41,562 nt of DNA from Prevotellamassilia timonensis (GTDB lineage Bacteria > Bacteroidota > Bacteroidia > Bacteroidales > Bacteroidaceae). This document shows, piece by piece, positions 14,391 through 22,187 of this stretch. The first letter of the stretch is position 1, and each line of letters opens with the position of its first letter. The stretch lies in assembly GCF_021531665.1 (NCBI RefSeq), contig NZ_JADYUH010000015.1:1-41562 (forward strand), in the 5' to 3' direction. Made by a program: the position numbers and the translations under genes. The notes below the pieces were generated by a model. It was not told the origin of the DNA, searched no databases, and was given only the letters and a program-made list of their open reading frames with translations.

Positions 14391-15635
14391 ATGCCTATCA
14401 TCAAGCCTTTCAAGGGATACCGTCCCCCGGTGGAACTTGTGGAAGAAGTCGAAAGCCGCCCCTACGACGTCCTCAATTCAGAAGAAGCACGGCAGGAGGC
14501 TGAAGGAAATCCCAAATCGCTCTATCACATCATCAAACCCGAAATCAACTTTGAGCCCGGAACGGATGAACATGATGAAAGAGTCTATGACTGCGCCGCA
14601 CAAAAGTTCCACGAGTTCTGTGAGAATGGGTGGCTCGTCGAAGAGGACAAGGCGTGCTACTATCTCTACGCACAAACCATGAACGGACGCACGCAGTTCG
14701 GCTGGGTCGTTTGTGCCTCCGCAGCCGACTATCTCAACGGCGTCATCAAAAAACATGAACTCACACGCGCTGACAAAGAAGAGGACCGCATGCGCCACGT
14801 CCGCACCATCGGTGCACACATGGAACCTGTCTTTCTCGCCTTCCAACCGAGAAAAGAACTCCTCGCGCTGAGACAGAAATATGCCGCTCAACCTCCTGTC
14901 TATGATTTCATTGCACCCATTGACGGCTTCCGCCATCAACTTTGGGTCGTGCGCGATGAAGCAGACATCCAACTCATCACTTCGGAGTTTGAGCAGATGC
15001 CCTGCCTCTACATCGCCGACGGTCACCACCGCAGCGCAGCAGCTGCCCGCGTGGCAGACGAACTGCACAAAGCAAATCCCAACTCTGACGGCACGGAGGA
15101 ATATAATTTCTACATGGCTGTCTGCTTCCCCGCCGATGAGTTGACCATTTTGGATTACAACCGCCTCGTCAAAGACCTCGGCTCCCACACGCCCGAAAGT
15201 CTGCTCAAAGCATTGGAAGAAGATTTCGTCGTGGCTCCGCGCGGAGCAATGCCTTGGCGCCCCGAAGCACTGCATCAGTTCGCACTCTATCTGGAGGGAA
15301 CTTGGTACAGCCTCGAGGCTCGTCCCGGCACCTTTGACCCTGCCGACCCGATTGGAAATCTCGACGTGGACATTTCCTCCCGTCTCATCCTTGACAAGCA
15401 ACTCGGCATCAAAGATTTGCGCCGTGACTCACGCATCGACTTCGTTGGCGGACTGCGCGGTTTGGAAGAACTGCAGGCACGTGTGGACAGCGGAGAGATG
15501 AAACTTGCTCTCGCCCTCCATCCCGTCAGCATGGACCAAATCATTGCCATTGCCGACAGTGGTCACATCATGCCGCCGAAGGCAACCTGGTTCGAGCCGA
15601 AACTTCGCAGCGGTCTGATTGTACACAAGTTCTGA
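14391..15635 (+). CDS. DUF1015 family protein
   Basis: 414 residues, starting MPIIKPFKGYRPP, with VESRPYDVLNSEEAR, HELTRADKEEDR and YIADGHHRSAAAARVADE, the conserved blocks of DUF1015. Members are often described as putative serine kinases (SerK-like, using free serine), and DUF1015 genes commonly follow serC and serA in Bacteroidales. That makes a role around phosphoserine or serine plausible, though not shown by the sequence. It begins 13 bp after serA and is the last gene of the cluster; a strong terminator follows 57 bp later. The GHHR motif is a likely catalytic or metal-binding site. Confidence 0.88.
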   Translation: MPIIKPFKGYRPPVELVEEVESRPYDVLNSEEARQEAEGNPKSLYHIIKPEINFEPGTDEHDERVYDCAAQKFHEFCENGWLVEEDKACYYLYAQTMNGRTQFGWVVCASAADYLNGVIKKHELTRADKEEDRMRHVRTIGAHMEPVFLAFQPRKELLALRQKYAAQPPVYDFIAPIDGFRHQLWVVRDEADIQLITSEFEQMPCLYIADGHHRSAAAARVADELHKANPNSDGTEEYNFYMAVCFPADELTILDYNRLVKDLGSHTPESLLKALEEDFVVAPRGAMPWRPEALHQFALYLEGTWYSLEARPGTFDPADPIGNLDVDISSRLILDKQLGIKDLRRDSRIDFVGGLRGLEELQARVDSGEMKLALALHPVSMDQIIAIADSGHIMPPKATWFEPKLRSGLIVHKF

Positions 15636-15691
15636 AACAACATAAGAATCAAAAGCGAATAGTTCATGATTTTTATTCATGAATGATGCTC

Positions 15692-15741
15692 AAAGACGTG
15701 CAGTTGCCACCCAAAAGGCGTGCTGCACGTCTTTCTTTGCG
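15692..15741 (+). terminator. Rho-independent terminator of the serine cluster
   Basis: Perfect 12-bp stem AAAGACGTGCAG / CTGCACGTCTTT (15692-15703 with 15723-15734), a 19-base loop, then a T-rich tail (TTTCTTTG). Confidence 0.8.
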
Positions 15742-15759
15742 CAATAAACAAGCCAAACA

Positions 15760-15791
15760 TTTCCCTATCACAGCCGAAAGTAGTTACTTTG
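15760..15791 (+). promoter_or_regulatory. Probable promoter of panC-panD
   Basis: TTTC (15760-15763), a 20-base spacer, then TTACTTTG (15784-15791), close to the Bacteroidota TTTG/TAnnTTTG pattern. It lies about 90 bases before panC and just after the serine-cluster terminator. Confidence 0.5.
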
Positions 15792-15889
15792 CACCTGAAA
15801 AAAGACATCCTGCTTTTTTAGGCTTCACTTTTCAGCTTGACAAAAGCGAAAATGAAAGTCGGTTCTTCTGACCCTAAAAACAAAAGTTC

Positions 15890-16738
15890 ATGCAAGTAAT
15901 TGACACTCAAACACGCCTTGCCGCCGTGCTCGAAGACCTGAGAGAGAAGGGCAAAAGCGTGGGACTCGTGCCCACCATGGGAGCACTTCATGAAGGCCAC
16001 GCATCTCTCGTCAAAGTTTCCCTCAAAGAAAATGACGTCACCGTGGTCAGCGTCTTCGTAAACCCCACTCAATTCAACGACCCCAAAGACTTCAACACCT
16101 ATCCTCGCACAGTCTCCGCCGACATTGACTTCCTGGAGAAACTTGGGGCGGACATCGTTTTCACGCCTTCCGTGGAGGACATATATCCCGAACCCGACAC
16201 CCGCTCTTTCTCTTATCCTCCCATAGACACGGTGATGGAAGGCGCAAAACGACCGGGACACTTCAACGGAGTTTGCCAAATCGTCAGCAAACTTTTCTTC
16301 ATCGTCCAACCGAATCGAGCCTATTTCGGCGAAAAAGACTTTCAGCAAATTGCCGTGGTCAAAGCGATGACTGCAGACCTGAACCTACCGTTGGAAATAC
16401 GCCCGTGCCCCATCGTCAGAGAAGAAAGCGGACTCGCCCTCAGTTCGCGCAACCAACTCCTCACACCCGAAGAGAAGAAAACAGCCGCACTCATCTATCG
16501 CACGCTGAGCGAAAGCAAAGAACACTCCCTCACTCACACCGTCAAGGAAGTTCACGATGAAGTCGTGACTCGCCTCAATGCCTGCGACATTCTCGAAGTC
16601 GAATATTTCCAAATTGTGAACGCCGACACGTTGCAGCCTGTCTCCGACTGGGACGAAGCGGAAGGAGTGGTGGGTTGCATCACGGTCTATTGTGGCGCAC
16701 GCCCCGTTCGACTCATCGACAACATACGTTATCGGTAA
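15890..16738 (+). CDS. panC: Pantothenate synthetase
   Basis: Joins pantoate and beta-alanine with ATP to make pantothenate, the precursor of coenzyme A. 282 residues, nucleotidyltransferase-like fold with the HxGH signature HEGH (H34-H37) in PTMGALHEGH, the pantoate-binding VNPTQFNDPKDFNTYPR segment, and the KMSKS-equivalent region LALSSRNQLL. YFGEKDFQQ is also diagnostic. The start MQVIDTQTRL fits the family. panD follows 53 bp later, so beta-alanine supply and use are encoded together. Confidence 0.97.
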   Translation: MQVIDTQTRLAAVLEDLREKGKSVGLVPTMGALHEGHASLVKVSLKENDVTVVSVFVNPTQFNDPKDFNTYPRTVSADIDFLEKLGADIVFTPSVEDIYPEPDTRSFSYPPIDTVMEGAKRPGHFNGVCQIVSKLFFIVQPNRAYFGEKDFQQIAVVKAMTADLNLPLEIRPCPIVREESGLALSSRNQLLTPEEKKTAALIYRTLSESKEHSLTHTVKEVHDEVVTRLNACDILEVEYFQIVNADTLQPVSDWDEAEGVVGCITVYCGARPVRLIDNIRYR

Positions 16739-16791
16739 GATTCAGAAAGCACATTTGAACTCTCCTTATACCTTATTTATAGACACCTCTT

Positions 16792-17142
16792 ATGCAACTC
16801 AGCATTCTTAAATCCAAAATACATTGTGCCCATGTGACGGAGGCGAATCTTCACTACATGGGAAGCATCACCATCGCTGCCGACCTCATGGAAGCAGCCG
16901 GTTTGATTGCCGGAGAGCACGTTCACGTGGTGAACAACATGAACGGGGCTCGCATTGAAACCTACGTCATTGAGGGTGAGCGCGGTTCCGGCTGCATCTG
17001 TCTCAACGGCGCCGCAGCGCGTCTCTTCCAACCCGGTGACGAAATCATCATCATGGCTTTCGCCTGGATGCAGCGGGAAGAAGCACTCAATTTCAAACCA
17101 CAAGTCATCTTTCCCCGAGGAGAAAAAAACAACTTGGATTGA
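16792..17142 (+). CDS. panD: Aspartate 1-decarboxylase proenzyme
   Basis: Makes beta-alanine from aspartate. 116 residues. The self-cleavage site Gly24-Ser25 is in [12 protein letters not shown], which matures Ser25 to the pyruvoyl group. K9 in LKSKIH and the later [15 protein letters not shown] and [20 protein letters not shown] segments match bacterial PanD. The ATG at 16792 is the only start giving the standard distance to the cleavage site. It follows panC and is closed by a strong terminator. Confidence 0.97.
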   Translation: MQLSILKSKIHCAHVTEANLHYMGSITIAADLMEAAGLIAGEHVHVVNNMNGARIETYVIEGERGSGCICLNGAAARLFQPGDEIIIMAFAWMQREEALNFKPQVIFPRGEKNNLD

Positions 17143-17230
17143 AGGGACAAACCGAGTTGAGGGATAAGGCAACATGACCTTTTACCTCTCCACAAAACCG
17201 GTTTTCATTCCCTCCACACTCCCCCCTAAG

Positions 17231-17275
17231 AATTGTACGCCAACGCAGTGATTTGCGAAGGCGTACAATTTTTTT
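17231..17275 (+). terminator. Rho-independent terminator after panD
   Basis: Perfect 11-bp stem AATTGTACGCC / GGCGTACAATT (17231-17241 with 17260-17270) followed by a T-run to 17275. Confidence 0.88.
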
Positions 17276-17589
17276 CTGCGAACCAAGACGGACTCCAATC
17301 TGATTGCGATTTTCTTCATCTTGGCAGCGGTAGGAAACTACGAGGGCTGAATACCAAGCGAGGTACTCAGTCCTAATTTGGAACTCAAAAGGAATTTATC
17401 GGACAGCCATAAATAGGATGCCCTTCTTAATTTTGCCCCGTAATTGTGGAGTGGCATGTAAATGTGTCACTGAATTTACATCGGAGATTATCTCCTTGGT
17501 GTATTGGTGTTTTACAGATATATTCATCGTTTCAAATAGCAAAAGAGTCTAATTACGATATTTTATCAACAATTTTAAAACGATTCATT
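17276..17589 (+). promoter_or_regulatory. Leader/promoter region of the TM2 gene
   Basis: No gene is seen. An imperfect hairpin AGGGCTGAATACC / GGTACTCAGTCCT lies at about 17343-17374. A good Bacteroidota -7 box, TAATTTTG, lies at 17428-17435, but no matching TTTG box is found 19-21 bases upstream. Transcription from it would give a leader of about 145 nt before the ATG at 17590. Confidence 0.4.
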
Positions 17590-17928
17590 ATGGAACAGCA
17601 GAAAGTTGACATGTTTCTTATGACTAACGGAGAATTTCTTCCAGAACATAAGATTCCTTTCGTACGTGAAAAGTTGCTCACACTTGACGAATCTAAGTGG
17701 GGTACACTTTCCACAATTCAGTTTAAAAATCCCACAACCGCTTTACTTCTTTCCATTTTCCTCGGTGGCTGGGGAGTTGACCGCATCTACATTGGCAACA
17801 CAGGAATGGGAATTGGTAAGTTGCTCACCTGTGGTGGTCTCGGAATTTGGACAATCATTGACTGGTTTTCAATCTCTGGTTCTACCAAAGAGCAGAACTA
17901 CAATAAACTGCAGTCCTATCTCTACTAA
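17590..17928 (+). CDS. TM2 domain-containing membrane protein
   Basis: 112 residues from [21 protein letters not shown] prefer this ATG to an upstream in-frame one because the preceding sequence is leader-like. Residues about 48-100 form a TM2 domain: [20 protein letters not shown], a short turn with the polar Asp-Arg, then [21 protein letters not shown], i.e. two membrane helices joined by a tight hairpin, ending in a short polar tail. The function of bacterial TM2 proteins is mostly unknown. It overlaps or directly precedes a DUF2752 gene, a pairing common in Bacteroidota. Confidence 0.88.
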   Translation: MEQQKVDMFLMTNGEFLPEHKIPFVREKLLTLDESKWGTLSTIQFKNPTTALLLSIFLGGWGVDRIYIGNTGMGIGKLLTCGGLGIWTIIDWFSISGSTKEQNYNKLQSYLY

Positions 17929-18316
17929 GAAGTTACATTTATTATCCGCTATAGTTTACCTTACGGTAATAGTTTGGGTAATATTCGCAATCTATAGTGA
18001 GGGGCAAACGAGTATCATCGTTTGTCCCTCTAAAATCGTATATCATATTTCATGCCCGGGGTGCGGTGTGACACGTGCCACTATACTTCTTTTTAGGGGC
18101 GAAGTCATTAGTGCATTAGCATTGAATCCTAATGTTATCTTCTCCTTCCTCTTTATTACTTTATACCCATTGGTACTAATTGCAGAACTTGTGTTGAGGA
18201 AGGATTTAATGTTGGTAATTTATGACTATCTTGACTCTTGCTTAAAGAAGACAATTCTTTTTTGGGGCTTACTCGAAGTTATAATCTGGATTCACAACAT
18301 ACTCAACGATATATAG
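17858..18316 (+). CDS. DUF2752 membrane protein, start uncertain
   Basis: The recognisable part runs from about 17918 to 18316: a membrane helix ([19 protein letters not shown]), then [20 protein letters not shown], the DUF2752 signature CPGCGxTR, then further hydrophobic helices. No ATG, GTG or TTG begins the family-like portion. The nearest non-ATG candidate in frame is TTG at 17858, inside the TM2 gene; the first in-frame ATG is at 17666. It may use a rare start, be coupled to TM2 termination, or be reached by frameshifting (it lies in the +1 frame relative to TM2). The family call is good; the start is not. Confidence 0.72.
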   Translation: MTGFQSLVLPKSRTTINCSPISTKKLHLLSAIVYLTVIVWVIFAIYSEGQTSIIVCPSKIVYHISCPGCGVTRATILLFRGEVISALALNPNVIFSFLFITLYPLVLIAELVLRKDLMLVIYDYLDSCLKKTILFWGLLEVIIWIHNILNDI

Positions 18317-18412
18317 CATATATTATATATCCTCTTCAAACAGTTCATCCCGTTATTTTCTGCTTTGATCCATGCGGCTGCGATGCCTTACGTTTTCATC
18401 ATTTCCCAGTCC

Positions 18413-18455
18413 AAAAGAAGCCGCGCCGGAGTCGCATTGGGCGGCTTCGGCGCGG
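18413..18455 (-). terminator. Rho-independent terminator of lysA
   Basis: On the minus strand, CCGCGCCG / CGGCGCGG (18455-18448 with 18428-18421) followed by CTTCTTTT. It lies about 45 bases after the lysA stop. Confidence 0.7.
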
Positions 18456-18499
18456 TAAGTGATTTTACAGAAAGTGTGTATGATTCGTGTCTCGTGTCG

Positions 18500-19654
18500 T
18501 CACTCCTCACTGAACACGGCAGCGGGGAGGGTGCGGCAGTTGTAGGTGGATGCCATGACTTCGCCGTAGGCTCCGGCGGAGCGGAAAGCGATGAGGTCTC
18601 CACGGTGGGAGAGGGGAAGGTGTTCGTTCTCGCTGAAGACATCGCTGCTTTCGCAGATAGGACCAACGACATCATAGGTCGCTGTGGCAGTCTGGTCAGT
18701 CGCGGAGATGTTCTGCGTGAAGTGGTGAGCATCGTAGAGCGCGGGGCGGATGAGGTCCGTGAAGCCTGCATCCACGATGAGGAACTTCTTGGTGTGCCCC
18801 TCTTTCACATAGAGCACACGGGAAATGAGGCTGCCACACTGTGCCACGACGCTGCGTCCGAGTTCAAAGTGCAACTCTTGGTCTTCACGCAGGTTCAGAT
18901 GACGGGCGAAGAGGTCGAGGTGGTCAGCGAAGGGAGGAATGGGGTTGGCATCGGGGGCAACATAGTCAATGCCGAGTCCGCCGCCGACGTTGATGCCGGG
19001 AAGAGAGATGCCCTCGGCGCGGAGTTTCTCCTGCCATTCGTTGATGTGTTCGCAGAGGTGGCGGAAGGGTTCCGGTTCGGTGATTTGCGAGCCGATGTGA
19101 TAGTGCACACCCACCAGTTCCAAGTTTTTCAGCGTTTTGACGAAGGCGATGACCTTCACGAGATCTTCGGCAGGAATGCCGAATTTGTTCTCGTTGAGTC
19201 CCGTGGTGATTTTGGCGTGGGTGTGGGCATCGATGTTGGGATTGACGCGGAGGGCAACGCGTGCTGTGACGCCGAGCGAGGCGGCAATCGTGTTGATGAC
19301 TTCCAGTTCGGGTGTGCTTTCCACGTTGAAACAACTGATGCCCGCTTTCAGGGAGAGACTTATCTCTTTGTCAGACTTTCCCACTCCGGCGAACACGATT
19401 TTGTCGGCGGGAAAACCGGCGTTCAGGGCAGCCTGCACTTCGCCACCGGACACGCAGTCGGCACCGAATCCTTTGGCTGCGATGAGTTGCAGGATGCGAG
19501 GATTTGCGTTCGCTTTGATGGCATAGTGAACGTGAAAGCGGGGGTGGGCTTCTTCTGCTTTTTTCAGTTCATTGAGAGTTTGTTGAAGAAGAGAGAGGTC
19601 GTAGAAATAGAACGGCGTTTCGATGCTCTCAAATCGAGAAATGGGGAAATTCAT
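18500..19654 (-). CDS. lysA: Diaminopimelate decarboxylase
   Basis: Last step of lysine synthesis: meso-diaminopimelate to lysine, pyridoxal phosphate-dependent. 384 residues, alanine-racemase-like barrel with the cofactor lysine K47 in HYAIKANANP, the specificity helix HYHIGSQITEPEPF, the glycine loop INVGGGLGIDY and the phosphate-binding ELGRSVVAQCG. The C-terminal active-site segment has PICESSDVFS (the CESxD signature) and SAGAYGEVMAS. It is downstream of lysC in the same direction, but two repeat elements (B and A) now lie between them. Confidence 0.97.
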   Translation of the reverse strand: MNFPISRFESIETPFYFYDLSLLQQTLNELKKAEEAHPRFHVHYAIKANANPRILQLIAAKGFGADCVSGGEVQAALNAGFPADKIVFAGVGKSDKEISLSLKAGISCFNVESTPELEVINTIAASLGVTARVALRVNPNIDAHTHAKITTGLNENKFGIPAEDLVKVIAFVKTLKNLELVGVHYHIGSQITEPEPFRHLCEHINEWQEKLRAEGISLPGINVGGGLGIDYVAPDANPIPPFADHLDLFARHLNLREDQELHFELGRSVVAQCGSLISRVLYVKEGHTKKFLIVDAGFTDLIRPALYDAHHFTQNISATDQTATATYDVVGPICESSDVFSENEHLPLSHRGDLIAFRSAGAYGEVMASTYNCRTLPAAVFSEE

Positions 19655-19680
19655 GGGAGAGTGGTTTGTTAGTCTTGTTT

Positions 19681-19842
19681 AGTAGTCCTCAAAAAATAAC
19701 CTGCATCATCTTTGAAAATCTTTTCGGTCCATATTTCCTCTCTCATCAGTCACATAACTACGGCTATGCTCCTTCTTCGGGTGACAATCTGACCTCGAAA
19801 ATGTCATTCAAATCTGACGCAACTTATTATTTTTATATTACT
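19681..19842 (-). mobile_element. Family B MITE-like element, copy 2
   Basis: 162 bp, the same length as the copy at 11593-11754 and nearly identical to it in reverse orientation (AGTAGTCCTCAAAAAATAAC at the left, TTTTTATATTACT at the right). It lies 26 bp upstream of lysA. Confidence 0.85.
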
Positions 19843-19851
19843 TAGTTGGGT

Positions 19852-20050
19852 GGGGTGTTCTATAAATTATGGAATAAGGAGTGTTCTAAAGAAAGTGCTA
19901 ACGTCTTGGTTGCAGAGTCTTTATGGAGGCATGAGTTTCTCAGTGCACCCTTTTGTTGGGTTCCGTCAGTCACATAACTCGCTATGCTCCTTCACGGACA
20001 AGAGTTCATTTCTAAGAAAACCTACTCGACCAAATTCTTTAGAACACCCC
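19852..20050 (+). mobile_element. Family A MITE-like element, copy 4
   Basis: 199 bp with ends GGGGTGTTCTATAAATTA and the inverted TAGAACACCCC. It has diverged internally (an extra CAGAGTCTTTATGGAGGC stretch) but keeps the TCAGTCACATAACTCGCTATGCTCC core. It lies 9 bp from a family B element and 11 bp from the lysC stop, between lysC and lysA. Confidence 0.85.
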
Positions 20051-20061
20051 TTATGTAGGGC

Positions 20062-21381
20062 TCATTTCTTGTTGAAGAGATGTTCGGAGAGGGCTTGCAG
20101 GGCTTTCTTCTTGTCAGCCTGTCGCACGAGGAAAGAGATGTTGTGGTTGCTGCCGCCGTAGGAAATCATGCGTACGGGTACGTTTGAAAGAGCCTGACTG
20201 ACAAGCGATTCATAGCCCACATTTCCCCAGCGGAGGTCGCCGACAACGCAGATGATGCACATGTCGGGGTCGGTTTCCACCGTACCGTATTTTCTCAATT
20301 CCTCCATGATGCTGACGAGGCGCGAGGAATTGTCGATGGTGACGGTGATGCCGACTTCGCTGGTGGTGACCATGTCAATGGGAGTCTGGTTGCGCTCAAA
20401 GATTTCAAAGACTTTGCGGAGGAAGCCGGTGGCGAGGAGCATTCGGGAACTGACAATCTTGATGGCGGTGATGCCGTCCTTGGCAGCCACGGCTTTGATG
20501 GTGCCTTGCTGCATTCTGTTGTCAATGATGGTGCCCGGGGCGGAAGGGTCCATGGTGTTGAGCAGACGCACGGGCACTCCGGCATAGCGTGCGGGCTGGA
20601 TGCAGGTGGGGTGGAGAATCTTGGCTCCGAAATAAGCCAACTCGGCTGCTTCCTCAAAGTTCAGTTGACGCACGGGGGAGGTGTTTTCCACGAAACGAGG
20701 GTCGTTGTTGTGCATGCCGTCGATGTCAGTCCAGATTTGAATTTCGTCCGCATAGACGGCAGCGCCGATGAGACAGGCGGTGTAGTCCGAGCCGCCGCGC
20801 TGCAGGTTGTCGGTCTGTCCGAGGTGGTTCAGACAGATGAAGCCCTGGGTGATGTAGAGTTCATAGTCGGGATGACGCTCGAGGATGGCGGTGAGGTTCT
20901 TCTTGATGTGGGGTTGGTCGGGCTCGCCGTTGGCATCGGTTTTCATGTAGTGCAGCGCACCGATGAGTTTGACTTTCACGCCTTGTTCAACCAAGTAGTT
21001 TGTCACCATGTTGGTGCTCATGAGTTCCCCCTGTGCGAGGATTTCTTTCTCAAGCGCGGGTGTGAATTCCTCGGTGGTGAGATTGTGGAGATGGCGGAAG
21101 ATGTCATTCAGCAAAGTGCGTGTTTTCTCGGCTGCGTCTTCGGTGGCATAGAGTTCCTCAACGTGGTGGAGATAGGTGTTGCGCAGTTTGTTGATGATGT
21201 TGTTGGCAGCCTCGGGATTATTTTTCTGAATGTAGTCAGCGATTTCGACGAGTTGATTGGTGGTGCCGGACATGGCGGAGAGTACGACAATTTTCTGTTC
21301 TCCATCGTGGATGAGTTGGCACACGCTTTTCATGCGTTCCGGGGAACCCACGGAGGTTCCGCCAAATTTCAGGACTTTCAT
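20062..21381 (-). CDS. lysC: Aspartate kinase, monofunctional
   Basis: Phosphorylates aspartate, the first step to lysine, threonine, methionine and diaminopimelate. 439 residues: the kinase domain starts with the family signature MKVLKFGGTSVGSPERM and contains GGSDYTACLIGAAVYADEIQIWTDIDG. C-terminal ACT domains (FLRKVFEIFERNQTPIDMVTTSEVGITVTID and the following half) should bind an end-product amino acid. No homoserine dehydrogenase is fused. It follows an FtsE-like ATPase gene by 36 bp. With lysA downstream this is a lysine/peptidoglycan-precursor group. Confidence 0.96.
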   Translation of the reverse strand: MKVLKFGGTSVGSPERMKSVCQLIHDGEQKIVVLSAMSGTTNQLVEIADYIQKNNPEAANNIINKLRNTYLHHVEELYATEDAAEKTRTLLNDIFRHLHNLTTEEFTPALEKEILAQGELMSTNMVTNYLVEQGVKVKLIGALHYMKTDANGEPDQPHIKKNLTAILERHPDYELYITQGFICLNHLGQTDNLQRGGSDYTACLIGAAVYADEIQIWTDIDGMHNNDPRFVENTSPVRQLNFEEAAELAYFGAKILHPTCIQPARYAGVPVRLLNTMDPSAPGTIIDNRMQQGTIKAVAAKDGITAIKIVSSRMLLATGFLRKVFEIFERNQTPIDMVTTSEVGITVTIDNSSRLVSIMEELRKYGTVETDPDMCIICVVGDLRWGNVGYESLVSQALSNVPVRMISYGGSNHNISFLVRQADKKKALQALSEHLFNKK

Positions 21382-21417
21382 GTGTTATATATATATAATG
21401 TATGGTTGTTTCAAAAA

Positions 21418-22134
21418 CTATTCTTCTTCATGCTCGTTGAGCGCATCTTCTTTGTCGTTTTCGGGCTGTGAGGAACTGGTCTCAGCGATTTGCCCGTCGG
21501 CACAGCGATAGACCACACCAGGGAAGAGTCCGAGGAGGTTGAGATTGTGTGTGACCATGATGACGGCGGCTCCTTCCTCTCGAGCGTTTTGGAAGATTTG
21601 CATGATTTGCTTTCCCGTCTCGGGGTCCAGGTTGGCGGTGGGCTCGTCGGCGAGAATGATTTGCGGGTGGTTGAGCAGGGCACGTGCGATGCAGATGCGT
21701 TGCTGCTCTCCGCCGGAGAGTTCGTGGGGGAAGCAGTCGGCTCGTTCAGCCATGCCCACCGCTTCGAGCACCTCCCGGATGCGTTCGGGGCGTTGTTTCT
21801 TTTTCCATCCCGTGGCACGCAAGACGAAGTCGAGGTTTTGGTGCACGGTCTGGTCACGCAGGAGTTGGAAGTCCTGGAAGACGATGCCAATCTTCTTGCG
21901 CAATGCGGGGAGGTGGCGGCGTTTGAGACGGAAGAGGTCGTTGCCGAGCACCTCCGCTTTTCCTTCGCTGGGACGAAGTTCGCCATAGAGCACTTTCAGA
22001 AGGGATGTTTTTCCCGTTCCCACCTTTCCGGTGATGTAGATGAAGTCTCCGCCTTCAGCATGGAAGTCCACGTGACTCAAAATGGGGTCACTGCCGTTGC
22101 GAGAGAGGGAGAGGTCAGAAAGTTGTATGAGCAT
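21418..22134 (-). CDS. ABC transporter ATP-binding protein, FtsE-like
   Basis: 238 residues, single ATPase domain: Walker A GKVGTGKTSLL (about 36-46), Q-loop VFQDFQLL, signature LSGGEQQR, Walker B IILADEPTANLD and the switch His in VTHNLNLL. The compact form and the sequence after Walker A resemble FtsE, the ATPase that with FtsX activates cell-wall hydrolases at division, but no ftsX lies beside it and LolD/MacB-type ATPases look similar. The acidic C-terminal tail is short. It lies 36 bp upstream of lysC and 53 bp after lepA, so all three may share a transcript. Confidence 0.85.
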   Translation of the reverse strand: MLIQLSDLSLSRNGSDPILSHVDFHAEGGDFIYITGKVGTGKTSLLKVLYGELRPSEGKAEVLGNDLFRLKRRHLPALRKKIGIVFQDFQLLRDQTVHQNLDFVLRATGWKKKQRPERIREVLEAVGMAERADCFPHELSGGEQQRICIARALLNHPQIILADEPTANLDPETGKQIMQIFQNAREEGAAVIMVTHNLNLLGLFPGVVYRCADGQIAETSSSQPENDKEDALNEHEEE

Positions 22135-22187
22135 ATTTTTGAATCAAAAGGGTCAAAAGGTTCAAAAAAACCGAGTCGCAGCCGACG

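Noticed and set aside
18365-19672. 435-codon open frame opposite lysA
   Set aside because: Antisense shadow; lysA has all decarboxylase signatures.
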